From the NCBI GenBank assembly GCA_965153455.1, contig OZ234497.1, positions 18,469,872 through 18,533,871 on the forward strand: 64,000 nucleotides of DNA, given 5' to 3'. The position numbers and the translations under genes are program-made. The notes beneath the pieces were generated by a model. It had not been told where the DNA came from. It saw only the letters and a program-made list of their open reading frames with translations, and did not search any database. This document shows, piece by piece, positions 1 through 13,000 of the stretch; position 1 is the stretch's first letter; each line of letters opens with the position of its first letter. The DNA comes from Sphagnum compactum (Eukaryota > Bryophyta > Sphagnopsida > Sphagnales).

Positions 1-1869
1 AGATATGCGAACTTGTCAAGAAAGCAAAAAACTTTAATTAAAAAAATCTAGTTGACAAATTTCAAAAGCTAATAGTTAAAGAGCTCAAACTCAATGTAAA
101 TCGTCACATTTCAAACAAGTAAAAATTATAACCTTCTTCAAGTCTAATAATGCATAGTAGTTCAAGTCTAATAATGCATAGTAGAGCTTAAAATAACTCA
201 TGGAAAGAATTTAAACAATTGGCACCTTTATTCAAAAATAAAACAGATGTTTTGTGAGGGTTTTTTTGTCAATAGCCACAATCTTGTAAGGGTTTATATG
301 AAATGTCACTAGACATGTTTAAATCACAATTCGTTAGTGTCACAAAAAAAAAGTGGTCAACAAGGGCATGATTATAAAGGAGGTTTTACTGTATTGCCAA
401 AGAAAGGATATAGTAAAACAAGTGCACAAAATGTGCATAGCAAGATCAGTGAGCAAAATGTGTAAAGCAAGATGAATGCATAAAAACTAAAGAAACAAGC
501 AAGTAAATATGAATGGGATCAATGAGATTTATGAGTGAAGTTGAAGTGGAACAGGGTTGGTGAACAATGTCAACAATGATACAATTTGTCACTTTAGTTA
601 AAATGTTAACTAGGCGTGATTGTAGGTCTAAACACAAAGTACCCTCATATCAAAGCTAACCTAGCTTTATGTGTACATAGGTGTGTCCATATTGCATTGT
701 CAGGTTAACACTTTTATAAGCTAGTGGTTAAGTTATGTATACCCTAAAATTAGGTGATGATAGAGCTTCAATTGTTTTATTAACTAACATTCCATGTATA
801 TGGACTATGATTCCAGTAAGCTTAGACAACAATCTTGCTTTTTTGTGGTTTCAGCTGGAAATTGAATTGTTTGATTACAGATTGAGCAATACTAGTTAAT
901 GAACGGAATTTGGTTAAGCCATGTGGAAAATCATCTGAATGAAGGACCCTGGATGCCATGTTATAGGCCATTCATCCAACTGGTGGACACCAAGCATTTG
1001 TCCATCGTTCCTGTTTAAGGCTGGGAATTTTTCCCCTCTTTTTTCTCCATTTTTCAACTGGAACCTTGCAATGATCCACTATATGCTCAAAGCACTCTCC
1101 TTGTGGGGTTCATATCATATCAATGACATTCTGGAGATGTGCTTATTGCAACCAATTAACAGTAGAAGTGAAGAGACTCACATTGACAACCAACTGCAAT
1201 GGAGTGGTCCCCAGCACTCTGAGCACCTGCTGACCTCCTTAAGACATGGCCAAGGGAGCCCAAATAATGCCAAAAGTACTGAACACAGAAAATTGAACAC
1301 AAGCAGAAAGTTATTGTTGATGTGTTTCTTCCCAATTCATCATGACTCGTGCATCTCTTGTGGCTGCTGCAATGAAAGTCATCAGGCAAATGTGGGCAGC
1401 AGAGAAACAAAGTCACAGAAGCAGGCAAAATTAACCACTTGTAGTACTGCTCCCATGCTGTGTATGTTGTTCAAGTTCATCCATGTTATTAAACAATGGT
1501 TTCTGCCTCTCACTGAACACCCATAAAAATGCCAACATAAGGGAAGGCTGTGATACTACATAGAACAAACTCTCCCACAGTCTTGATTTGGTTATCAGGA
1601 TGTGCTAATTAGTTCCCATCACTCACAAAAAACTCTCGTACAAATCATTGTTCACCTGAGTGGCAAATATCCTGATGTCAATTTGCACAGTTTTGAACTA
1701 ATGGATAGTCGAAACACCTTTGACTTGCCTGCTTTAATTGAAGGTGTTATGGAAGCCTGCAACTGCAACCTTCAGGTACGATCAAACAGTTCAACAGCTA
1801 CAACCAGCAGCCTGCTCTCACCATCAAGCCTCCGCAATTCTTTTCAAAACCATTTTCATACAATTCTGC
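1..1869. other. Intergenic, 3' flank of the HSBP gene
   Basis: AT-rich up to about 900, then more balanced in composition. I see no supportable gene. A 24-bp unit (TTCAAGTCTAATAATGCATA...) is repeated twice in tandem at 137-184. The part next to the HSBP stop codon (about 1500-1869) probably includes its 3' untranslated region. The open frames here on both strands lack recognisable motifs. Confidence 0.5.
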
Positions 1870-4120
1870 TCACTTGGGGGGGAGTTGACCTTGGCTGGTT
1901 GTTGAGGGTGAAGGTGGAGAATCCACACCAGCCTCCTTCACTAATTCACCAATGCTTTTCTCCAAGTCGTCAATGCGCGAACCCATCTCATCAAGTAAGG
2001 TCTGGCTAAGCACTCACATCTAACACCAAAAAATAATGGACTATTTACACCCTCTCCAACCACACTTTTTTACAAACAAACTAGAGACAATCTTTTTTAG
2101 GTCACAACAGTAAGATTTACGATCAGATGCTGATTTTCAAGGACAGCACATCTTGCAACATTTCACTTGCTCTTCTCCCTCTTGCTAATTGGCAACATGT
2201 TGTAAGGGAACTAAAATTGAATACAAATTACTCGTCTCCCTCTCTCTAACACACCTAACAACTGAAGCAAAGACACAACAGAAAGCCCAATTGACCTGAA
2301 GCATGGTGAAAAAGGATATTTTTGGAGATGATGGAGTCCGACATTGTTTGAAACCTCGATTGCTGTCAATGTGCCAGACAATACACCATTTCAAAACACT
2401 CCACTGGTACCACTGACCCTACTAAACTTAGAAGTAAGAGCCATCAGGCCTTTAGCAACTAGCCGAGTGGTTCTGTCTACAAAGAGTTCTTTGAGAAAAC
2501 TGTCCATTGGGTAGCATGTGATTGTGCTGCTGGGAATCTCAGAATCATCAGATCACTATGCCACATTGTTCTTATGAAATACAACCTTCACAACTTCAGA
2601 TGTAGGGCACACTTTTAGTGTCACTGGCCAGTTCCTTCACAAATGCTGACAAAGGGCTACTGCAAGATGTTCACAGATATACTCCATCTCCTCAAATTCA
2701 ATTGTAAAATCAGTGGAAGCCAATAACAGTGCAGCACACTTTTCTTTGACAGGACAGCAACCCTCCACAACACACAGACCAAAGGCTGAAGGGGGACAAA
2801 AAGAATTCAACTTACCATCTGCAAGAGAAGGTTTTGAACCTGCAAAAACCAACAGAGAAGTTCAGCAGGATTTAAATGAATACATCTACATAGACTCTAC
2901 TCCCAAAAATGCCAGAAAAGACTAACCTTGCAGTTCCAATTCATGATATAGAAATATTTATGCCATTGTGATTCTTACAGGCTACAGCTATGCACACCTA
3001 AATCTGATCTTTTGTCTTTACAGACATGGATGGTGTTGCAGATCCATTGCACCACACAGTAGTGAGCTGGCTCCATCTACAAATGGAATATCAGCAACAG
3101 AACTCTCCGATTCTCATCTGCAGAAGAATCCATTGCTTTTTCCATGCCAGAAACAGGATGTAGTGTTCTCCAAAAATAGTCTCCAGGAGCTCTTGCCCAT
3201 TCCCAAACCCTATAATGCCTAAGAGTCTAAAAGTAGAGTGATCAGTGCATCGATGAAACAATGCTTGCAGATTTTGAGACTTACAAATGCAGTAAGATCT
3301 GCAGTACTCTGCGTTGATTCACCTGCGTCATGGCCTTGCCCCTGTCCATGCCTGGAATCCTGCCAACATTGAAAAATCACAGAAAACGGTGAACCTGTCA
3401 GGAACGTGTGCACAAAGAAAAAAGATTTCCAGAGAACAGAATTTATCAGAAGCATATCAAGTCCTCAGGATTGAGAAACCAAACTAGAATAAAGGAAAAA
3501 AAGAAAGCAGAGCGACATAAATGTACCAAGAACAATCATCGAACAAAAATAGCATCTTGTTCCCCAGCCAACAAGAGAGAAAGAAAGAGATACATCCAAT
3601 CAAGATATCTACAAGGGAAGATTGAATAAAAGCAACCTACAAAATGAGGAAAATCACAAACAGAAAGTGTGGACAAACTGGCTGCAATTCTAGGCATGCA
3701 AAAACACAGAAAGACAATGACAAAGTATAGCTGAACAAAGAGTCTTGTAAAAGAACACGTGAAGCAGCCTCCATCCAAGACGTTACATCCCTGTTGGACT
3801 GAGAATCAAGATTAAGAAGACGGCGTGTAAGAGCTTCTAGTGCTTGAGGATTACAAGGAGCCTTGAAGAACATAGCACCTCATACTTTGTGCTACCACCT
3901 CATTCTTCTTCTCCTTCTCCTCTCGAAGGGTGCGAGGGTTTCCTCCTAAGCCATGACAAAAAGAAAGGAAAGGAAAGAAGGCAAACCTCCCAAAACCCTA
4001 AACAGAGGCAAACGAGCCCCCTCACACACACACACAAACAAAAAACACAGTCCAAGCTGGGATGTGAAAGAATGGGAGAGGGGGAATGTGAGACATGAAG
4101 CAACAAGAAGTACAAACCAT
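1870..4120 (-). CDS. HSBP1: Heat shock factor binding protein 1 (HSBP1-like), five exons, 89 aa
   Basis: Coding segments on the minus strand are 4120-4118 (ATG only), 3359-3285, 2839-2816, 2362-2320 and 1994-1870. The joined protein starts MDSRHGQGQGHDAGES, continues QSTADLTAF, VQNLLLQM, QSRFQTMSDSIISK, then IDEMGSRIDDLEKSIGEL, and ends SQGQLPPK before TGA. This matches the conserved HSBP coiled-coil core (STAD.TAFVQNLL.QM, RFQ.MSDSI..K.DEMG.RI..LE.SI) almost residue for residue and has the usual length. HSBP proteins form a trimeric coiled coil that binds heat-shock factor trimers and damps the heat response; in plants they move between cytosol and nucleus. Introns 1 to 3 are GT-AG (donors GTTTGT, GTAAGT, GTAAGT). 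Intron 4 is AT-AC. The start codon lies at the very end of exon 1, so intron 1 directly follows ATG. The gene looks intact. Confidence 0.93.
1995..2319 (-). other. U12-type AT-AC intron in the HSBP gene
   Basis: The reading frame of HSBP only joins correctly (SIISK then IDEMGSR) if this intron begins ATATCCTTT and ends CCTTAC. ATATCCTTT is the exact consensus 5' site of minor-class (U12) AT-AC introns. A branch-like sequence TGCTTAGC has its A 12 bases before the 3' end, within the short spacing typical of U12 introns. No GT-AG alternative keeps the conserved frame. Confidence 0.82.
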
Positions 4121-5480
4121 TGCTACTGATGTGCGAGCGATGCGATGCACAAATTCGTTGATGCACTTGCGTTCTCTTCCGATTCTTCCACAACAGAAGA
4201 AGAAGAGGGAACCCGTTCTTGTTTGCTGCTTTTACACAAAAGAAAAAGATGATGAAAAGCTTTGGCAACAGCAGTGCTGTTGCTACTGGGTTTGTATCAG
4301 GCTGCTAATTTCTGATTAGCATTTCCATTAGGAAACTTGATCAATGAATTAGTGAACATATACAAGAACTAGTTTTTAATTAATTTGATGGTTGTATGAG
4401 GGTCAGTTTTTAATATCTATGAATATCTCTGCTCCAAAAGAGGAAAGATATCATCACTGTATGTGCCTAACAAGTTAGGCACTTTTGATACCTAATAAAG
4501 CAGTCCGTAAAGTAAGACAAACACAGCACCAGAACCCTGAGTTTGGTCATGCCCAGGGTGAGATTAAAAAAAAACCTGCAAAAAAGTACATTAGCATTCA
4601 AGGGGGGGGGGGGGTGTGAAACTCAGAAAACCATCAATTTTGGTGGTAAACTGACGTTCATCCTATCTTTCCTTTTTCCTGCGCGCCTCCACTGCAGCTA
4701 CATATATTTTCACTGCTCCTACTTGTACAACTACAACAATTAGTCTCGAACCTTGTGCATTAAATGCTGAGTTTCAAAATATCATAGTAGTTGTAACATT
4801 TCATACTGAGATTTAATAAAATGTCTTTACTTGGTGGATACCACTGAAAGAGGGGATAGGCGGTGAAAGGAGGCCCAAAGACCGGGTGAAGACAGGGTTA
4901 CTTTACGGATAACTTTAATATCTAGTAAATACTGGAAAAGTTTATTTGGCAAACGGATTGGGAGTCTTAGGGAAATTAAGTATTTAGGTTTTTTCTTTTT
5001 CCTGAATTAGGCTAATCAATAATACATGGGACTTGGAGTTTTAGGGTGCAAATAATTTTAAGGTTTGTCATTAATATTATGAGAGTTCAACAAATTACTT
5101 TTCAAACGTTGGCATTGTCATGTATGGCATTTGGTCCTCCCCATTCATTAAGTTTGAATAGCTGTCCCCACTTTTTGTGGAGATGTAATGTTCAAAAATC
5201 ACGATGAAAGTGTCAATGTGCATTGTTCATATGTTGTTCCGACTTTGAAATAATTGTAATTTATTAAGAGTTTTGCAACATGTTTGAAAAATTAGGCAAT
5301 TCTAGGAATATTCTTCAAGAGCACAATGGACAAGTAATTGTTAGGCATTTCCTCTTGGATTTAAATTTGTGCCTCCTTGCAATATGCTTACTCTCAAAAT
5401 GGGAGAGCAACCTTACAACTATTCAATGTCACATGGTAAGGAATACATGTGAGAACCTTCCCCTCCTAAACCTCATGATC
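4121..5480. other. 5' region of the HSBP gene and intergenic spacer
   Basis: The first 150-200 bases hold the likely 5' untranslated region and promoter of the minus-strand HSBP gene. I see no clear TATA box or heat-shock element cluster. A run of 13 G lies at 4602-4614. The rest is AT-rich and without a supportable gene. Confidence 0.45.
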
Positions 5481-8400
5481 TATGAATGGTTAAGTTCATG
5501 ATAATTTTCAAATGGCTGGAGCTCACAAGTGTGGAACATTCCCAAAATGCAGGGTTGAATATAGTTTGTTAAGGGATATTTAATGTTGTTTCTCAATTAT
5601 TCTTAGTCCTAACACTTTTACATTAAAAAAAGCTTGCACCTTGCCAATAGAAATAGGTGGTTTCAAGCATAACTATACAAAAAGACTCAATAAATTAGAA
5701 CTAACTTAAAATATATATATTTTGGATTTAAGGTTCTAGAAGTAAATAAGGGGAGACAAATTTTTTGATATTCCATCATTTTGAACATATTGCTATGCAT
5801 CTCATTTTATTTCATTCTTTTGCAATATGGGTTTAATTACAAATTTAATCTTCTATTAATCAATACAAATGTTTATGTATGAAATAAGTGAGATAATTTA
5901 AGTTTTCAAGGCACGGACATTATATATTTTACACCATTCTTTTCATTAAATATCTTGTGCAAGACCTTTTTTTATACCCTTGGAATCTCATTACATTATT
6001 CTACCATTTGCAAGGTGCCAAATGGTTCATACTATTTTTGTTTATATTTTTCTTATGTTGTTTAAATGTTATGTAATCTCAAAAATTGACTCGCTTGCAT
6101 TTAAGTTTTATTGTTAAAAATGAAAAAAAAAGATTTTTTTTTTGGCTCGTTTCTCCCACATGTTAACAATTTGCTAGTTTTCTTTATCAATTACTTTTTA
6201 CCACTTGCCAAAATGTATTGTATATAAATCATACATTCCTAAAGCATTCAAAACATTTTTTGGTGTAAATTGGAAGTCCATATGGCTCATGTAATTTACT
6301 TCCACAATAGGAGGGCATATTTTATTTCAAGAAGGATTTTTATGCTTTGTAAAGTTTTGGCTATTTATAGGACTAGTTATTAAATCATATAGGTTTATTT
6401 CAAACATTGATAGCAGATTTGTTTAGTTTGATTTCCTTTAATGGGCTCTTTCTTTCCAATGGGGAAAGCCTTCATTTGAAAACATTATCAAAATGGGTTT
6501 GCATTAATGTTGGGCGTATAATGTAAATAAACAATTTACATGTTATGTAAAATTGTGTAAGTGTAAATCATTTACACTTACATGCCAATGATTTACATTT
6601 ACAAGCCAAAGTTTTTGCACTTACATTTCATATTGTGTGTATTATGGGGATTTACACTTACATTTGCATGATGTGAGTGTATATATTTTTAAAACACACT
6701 TATATGATGCTATGTAAGTTTTCTTGAAGTGTAAATCATGGTGTAATAACTTCATGAGGGTATTGCATTGCCCATTGTCCTTAAATATTATGGTGTGCAA
6801 GAAAATGAAGGTACTACATTTCACACTTTCCATTGACAGCTATGATTTCCTAAAATAGGTCAAGATCATAAATAAAGTAAGGTGATAAGGTTTCATCCGG
6901 GTGCACCAACTTGGTTTGGGACTACTTGGAGCTATGGTGTGGAAGGTGTTGATTATTGAACCATTTTTTCAATGAAAATTAAATAAAATAAAAAGTAAAA
7001 ATTATATTGGAATTTGGGGGCATTCTTGGTGTTATTGGAAAGCCCTTGATGAATTATATTTAATAGAGTTTATTTCACAATTTTCAAAGCAAAGATATGG
7101 AAGATATTCATTTTCGAAAGGATTTTGTTTTTGAAAATTCAAACAAATTGCAAAAATTGGGTTTGGAAGGAAAAATCAATTGAGCCTTTGATGTCTTCAC
7201 ACTTGGGTCAATGGCATAGGCTCCACTAGTAGAAAAAGAAGAAAGAAAATGCATTATCAAATATGTTATTGTGTGTTGTGTTCATTATTTGTTTATTTTA
7301 TATGGTTTTACATAGTGTGTAAAATTGTATAAATGTGTATGTGTTTTGAAAATATATATATTTACACTTACACTTATGTTATTTTACATGACATGATATA
7401 ACGTTACATGGTTTTACACTTGCACTTACATGTCTAGAGTTTTACACTTACACAAATATAAATTATACACTTGCCTGATATGTATGTAAAAAACCATATT
7501 ATATTTGCACAACATTGCACTTAGCTCACCTCATGTAGGCCCTTACTCTAGTAAGGCCCAAGTGTATGACCTTACCTTGCCAGTGATTTTTTTGGGGCAA
7601 AATTTCACCACTTGCCAAACAAAAAGAAATTGGAAAAAATTGTATTATTTTTTTAAAAGTTTAAATTCGAGAAAAAATTGCTAAAAGTTTAGGGAAAATC
7701 GCCAAACTTTTGAAACCATAAAACTGAAAAAAAACCTGTACCCCACACTTCATTTACCTAAAAGCTATTGGCTATTATGGTAAATGGTGAAATTTGAACC
7801 TCACCTACATTACTTTTTGTTAAAACCTACTTACCTTTCCCTGATGGATTTATTAAAAAAAATGTACTTATGCTACCTGGCTGATAATGCCTAGCCTGGT
7901 TTTTTTTGCCACTAATTAATTAATTTTTGAAATTGCCAATTTTTTTGAAAAATACCTACATACTGGATGCCAAAAATCTTGAAAAGAAACTCTCAAGCAC
8001 ACTACCTTCATTATTTAGTATAATGCCCAGTTGTAAAATATTGTTAGTTTTTATTTCATCAAAATCTGTATATGGTGGTGTACCTGCCCACTAATGGTTT
8101 GCACTTAATTAGATGGGAACTCCTATTTTTGGGGCACCAATTATGCAGTCTATGAGGACTTCCTATCATGAGCCCTAGAGTAGTGCCTTCACAGCTGAGC
8201 AGGTTCCTCACCACCTGAGGTATGTGCCTTCACCCTCAAACTAACATGATGATTAGGTGTGAAATAGCACTTGTATGCACCTCCTCTCTTGAGTTCATAT
8301 ACACAAAGAGGATATTATGTGCTTTGGTTTCAGTCTAGTCAAATAGAATTGTAGGATTCTTTGAACCATGTGCCCAAAATCCACTAGACCATGTTGCACT

Positions 8401-8693
8401 GAATTGCCACCACATTTGCATGTCTAACATGCATTTTCCTCCATCAATGAAGGTTTTGTTTTAAGTGTATAAAAGATGCAATCACATGATACATCTCTCT
8501 CCTCAATATGGGTATGTTGCACAATGTAATCCATTTCTTTTCTACGAAAATCAGAACCTACCTGAGTCTGAATTGCCGGATCTGAATATCTCTCTTCATG
8601 CATTACATCTGCTGGAGTTTGCTGCAGGAGTTGATAACGCTGTCTTTCTGGGACTGGAATTCTTGTTTAACAAATTTAGAGAACTTGTCCACC
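5481..8693 (+). repeat. Large inverted repeat, copy 1 (3.2 kb)
   Basis: This segment recurs in inverted orientation at 58084-61353 with high identity along its length: for example the two antisense frames at 6642-6833 (minus) and 60007-60198 (plus) differ at one residue in 63. The left edge falls at about 5481 (ATCTATGAATGGTTAAGTTC shared, sequence upstream unrelated). The right edge falls at about 8693, inside an exon-like stretch. The contents are AT-rich with no gene except that exon end, and hold dense clusters of the motif TTTACACTTACA in both orientations (about 6520-6740 and 7310-7480). It may be a captured host segment or an unrecognised DNA transposon. Confidence 0.8.
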
Positions 8694-8701
8694 AACTCTC
8701 C
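8603..8701 (-). CDS. Orphan terminal exon candidate (32 aa)
   Basis: After a good splice acceptor (TTTGATGCAG) the minus strand reads GELVDKFSKFVKQEFQSQKD then SVINSCSKLQQM and a TAA stop. The peptide is charged and heptad-like, as in a coiled coil. The sequence is conserved in the inverted copy at about 58090-58180. It lies 680 bases beyond the vWFA stop codon of the GTPase gene in the same orientation, so it could be an alternative last exon of that gene or a relic of another gene. No upstream partner exon could be assigned. Confidence 0.28.
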   Translation of the reverse strand, partial: GELVDKFSKFVKQEFQSQKDSVINSCSKLQQM

Positions 8702-9377
8702 CTGCATCAAAGTCACAACCACTATAACTATAAGCTTGAATGACTTCTTCAACGGCAATACAAATGAAGGATACTACATATTTGGATGTCCCAATGGAAG
8801 GATGGCCATAAACAACAGTTTTGTGCAAATTCTGAACTGAATTCAGCAATAGTACCAACAAGCAGGCACTGTCAAAAAAGGATCAATGTGAAGATGTGAC
8901 ATCTTGAAGTCATCGCCTGAGCATTGCCTAGCCTCCAGCAATAAGGCATCATTTTGATGAGAATTAGCTCATGCTGTGACCAAATGATATAATGGTTGCA
9001 TAACTACTGAAATCCAGAGATTCTTGCACTACAATCTCCTCTTGTACACAGGACACACTACCACTTTTTAACTTACGTAGTTTATTTGTTTCAAGAAACT
9101 TATATATATGGATCTTAGCTTAGTACGGCTGGGCAACTTGGTGACATTGCAACACTGACATTTAGTGATTTTCTAGACCAAGTACTAGGTGCATTTACTC
9201 TGGTCTTTCAGTTATCCAGTGTTAAGTCTTTTTTGAGGAAACTAGCCGGCCCTTACACTAAGCATCCATTAGAATATAAACAGTTATAGATAACTAATGG
9301 TACATCAGACACCACAAGGTGAAACCGATCAATGCATGTTCTGATCCATGTTCTAACAATATATAGACACTATAAGG
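8702..9377. other. Spacer and probable 3' UTR of the GTPase gene
   Basis: No gene is supportable here. The sequence directly downstream (minus-strand sense) of the stop at 9378 is the likely 3' untranslated region of the large GTPase gene. No polyadenylation signal stands out with certainty. Confidence 0.4.
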
Positions 9378-10010
9378 CTACATAAGAGCTGCCACCTTTG
9401 GCCTCAAGCTGCAAGCCAGTTCTTCAAAGTCCTTCAATAACTGTATTTCATCGAGGCTCTTTTTGAATCTTCCAGAGCCAGCTTTTGCCATTGCCTCCAG
9501 GATCTCATCGTTGCAGTTTTGATCAGAACCAAACTTTATGGTGTGAAATATAACCCTCGGCTCAAGCTCCTTAATCTTCTTCACAAGTTCTACAGGGTTG
9601 TCACCTGTACTGTTCTTGCCATCACTTAGGAAAATAATAACAGGACGTTTCTTGTCCAGGGCCAAATTTTTCCGAGACCGATCAAGAATTTTCAATGCCT
9701 CTCCCACGCCACAATGGTAATTTGTGCCACTGCTGGTGTGGTAAGTAGTGAGTTTGTCTTCAAGGGCTTCTGATATATCCTCGCACTCAAATGCAATGTT
9801 GGCAGAGCTGCCAAACAGAACAACAGATACGGAGTCTTGAGGACCAGATGGTAGATGTCTCTGTATGAACTGGGAAATAGCTTCATACACACAGCCAAGC
9901 CGATTATTGAGCCCCCGTCATGCAAACTTCCCCAGTGATGGTCTGGTATCTCCTGTTCTCATGGATCCAGATTGGTCGATGATGAAAATTAATGTTATTC
10001 ACAACCTCCT
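9378..10010 (-). other. vWFA domain at the C terminus of the GTPase gene, interrupted
   Basis: The domain starts in the frame LIFIIDQSGSMRTGD and, after a TGA at 9920-9918, resumes RGLNNRLGCVYEAISQF and continues through SVSVVLFGSSA, SSGTNYHCGVGEAL and VIIFLSDGKN to KVAALM and a TAG stop. All metal-ion-dependent adhesion site elements (DxSxS, T/S, D) can be seen. The upstream exon sequence (HRFPCNHPKEVV) is in a different frame from DQSGSM with no intron between, which is the second frameshift. Confidence 0.8.
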
Positions 10011-13000
10011 TAGGGTGGTTGCAAGGGAAGCGGTGCCCATCCTTACTCACACTTACTCCCATCACAAAACCTTCAGATTCTGGTTGTGAGATGGGCATAT
10101 GCCACAGTATCTCTGTACAGTAGGAGATGTTCTGAGTAGGCCTGGTTGAGGAGTTGGTGGCAATTATATTAGTGTGATCCATGGAGGGGCATCGGTGGTT
10201 GCATAGAGCAAATTGCCTTTGGTCAACCTCACTACAAGGGTCTTTGAAACCAAAATATTTCCAGAAGGCAGCATGAGTGAACTCATCTTTTGGAGCATCA
10301 AAATCAGGTCCATATTGGTGAATCTCATGCCTTGCACCTGGACAACACAAAGACACCAGACTAGAAGATTGTCACATGATTGTTCATGAAAAATGTCGGT
10401 GTAAAAAAGGTACATATTTATGTTTTGTGTGATGAGCTCACGTCAATGTTTGAGGTTAGGAGCACATTTATGCAAGTTGTAGTTTTCCAGCTGTATACCT
10501 GGTAGGTTAAGGTTTTTTGCACATGGCCCATTTTTCTGTTTCTGGCATGGAAGGAGATGGATATGGCCACGACCCTGGGCCTTGCAATGCACCTTGCACA
10601 TCTCTGCTACACCTGAGTCCCCCTGGGTGTACTCACGATTTCCAATCTCAAAATCTTTGTCCTCTGAGACAAAATTTACATTTCTCATGTTCCCATGAGT
10701 TGTGTCGTGGAGTCCAGCATGCTGGTATGGCAGGTGGCAGAAATACTGACATGCTGGACAGCGGATATCACAGAAATGAACTGCATTTGGATTGGTTGTG
10801 TGCAAATGTTGGCCATCATGGTGTCCCTGCAAAAGAACTACTAGTGAGTCAAAGATGCATAACCACCATTTAATGTGATTAACATCTGCCTTTGCCAAAG
10901 ATTCAACCTGGTCAACTGCATTAACTTCCAAATAATGGACCAAATTACAGATCCGTAATGAGCTCCCAAATTCTACAATATGTTACATGTGTGTACCTTG
11001 AAAGCGGGGATGGCAATGCAGCAGTGCTTTCTATTCCAGTTTTGCTCTGAGACATATTCATACTCAAAGCTTGAACCTTTCCCTTGAAATGTGGAAGTAT
11101 TCTTCACAAGTTCAGTCTGGACTTCACAGAGCCCAGGCATGTCACACAACTCATTGCACTGATGCTCATACTCACAGAAATGGTGTTTTGCAACTGTGTT
11201 CCCTCTTGTTTCAAGATCATGAAAATGATTTTTTGAAGCACAGTTGCGATTGCACCCAGGCATTTCACAATTCTTAGGGCACCAATTCTCATGGCAAGCG
11301 TGTTGGTCATGATCTCCCTTCTCAAAATGACTGACACAGTGGTTTGTGCAGCCAGGGAGAGAGCATGGCATGAGGCACATGTGCATGCTAGAACTACACT
11401 TGTGTTCACCCCCATGCCTTGCATGTAGGGAACATTTCCTGTTGCAGTTTGACACTTTCCCATAGTAGCTACACTCCTGATGACACGTATGTTCTTTTTG
11501 CTGGCAATCATGAGGACCTGCATGTCCTGCTACATCACTGCAGTCATTCAACTGCATGCAGGGTGCACCATCATCAGAACAATGGGTACATGCTTGCCTG
11601 CATCTATGATCACCCTTGCAAGAGTGATCCCCTGGATGGGATCGCTCAAGGATACAGTGGAGAAAGCATTCATTGCACTTAGAACCACAAAGAAGCAATT
11701 TCTGCTGAAGCTCTGTCAGCTTTAATGAAGCCCCCTGACGCAAGTTTTGGACATCTCCATCATGCTGGAAATCCATCATATTGACACGCAGCCACTCAGA
11801 CACCCTGTATACATATGCACAGGACTGTAAGTAATCATATCAACTGTTCTAAGTGGTGAAGACATCAATCATGAACACTGAGCTGTGACCTGTGTTTGCA
11901 GGTGAGCACAAACTGATTATAGGAATTTTTAGGAAGTGCAGGCTTTTTTGCATAATCTCTCTGGTTAACAAATATTATGTACCTGAATTTTCGCCTCTCT
12001 GCCAAAGCTCTCAGGAAGCGCTCAAACCCATCATACCATGCTTTATCCTCTTCACCCTTTCGTGGAACCTTGTCCTCAAATGGTTTTTTCAGCAGTTCCA
12101 AGATATCATAGATCAGCTGCATGATAGAATTTCATTAGATGTCCTGTAGCTACTTGAGGCACAAAAGGTGCAGTATAACAAAGTGGCCTAGGTAATATAG
12201 CAACATACTTGTAACTAAGGCATGAAATAATAGAATGAAACAGCAGTCTGGACATGAAAAGAAAGACTACCTGGTCTTTATGAGGAGACATTTGCACATT
12301 TTTATCACTGATAGCAAAGACCTCATTGCCCACTTGCAAAGGATTTAACTCTGGGATAGGCTCTTTTGTATCGAAGTTTATGAGTCCATTCTCAGCATCT
12401 TCAACATCAGCTAAACAACCTGATGATATTGCTGAACCCAAGTGCTTCCTCAGCAAGATGACCTTGGATGCAACACGCTTTGAGTCAAGTGGTGACCAGT
12501 CCTTTGCACTGATTTGTGCAATAACAAGTTTGAGGTCTCTGTTGAAGCACCGACCAATCTGGTGGTGAGCTGGCAATGCTTGAATAGTTTCAGCAATCCC
12601 ATTGATGCTTTCTTGGAACTCAGGATGCTGGAAGGCAGGCATGGTGTCGATCTCCAAATTCCCATCATACATCATTGTCAAGAAGTTATCTTCTTGGGAC
12701 TTGCTGCAGATTTTTGATACCTTCTGGAAAAATTCCTTTTTCAAGTCCTCAACATCTGCTGTGTCAACGTCTTTGATGGCCATGTAAAAGAGACCTTTGA
12801 AAAGCTTGGCATCTTCTTTGAACAAGCTTACGCCACTTTGAAATCTTTCAAAGACTGCCTCTGTCTCCTTGTCCAGATGGAAATCCTGCAACACCAACTG
12901 CAATGAGTACTCTGAAACCATGGCAGGAGTTATGGTTATAGGAATGACTAACATAAAAATGAGAGTCATAGAAGTGGGATTGTGATCATTTGATATTGTG

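Noticed and set aside
939-1526. 195-codon open frame on the plus strand
   Set aside because: No domain, no splice or promoter context, odd composition (Ser/His/Cys-rich), and a competing frame on the other strand. It probably lies in or beyond the 3' UTR region of HSBP.
3637-3873. Protein-like frame MFFKAPCNPQALEALTRRLL on the minus strand
   Set aside because: It lies entirely inside intron 1 of the HSBP gene, joins to none of the HSBP exons in frame, and matches no family I know. An alternative first exon cannot be excluded but is not supported.
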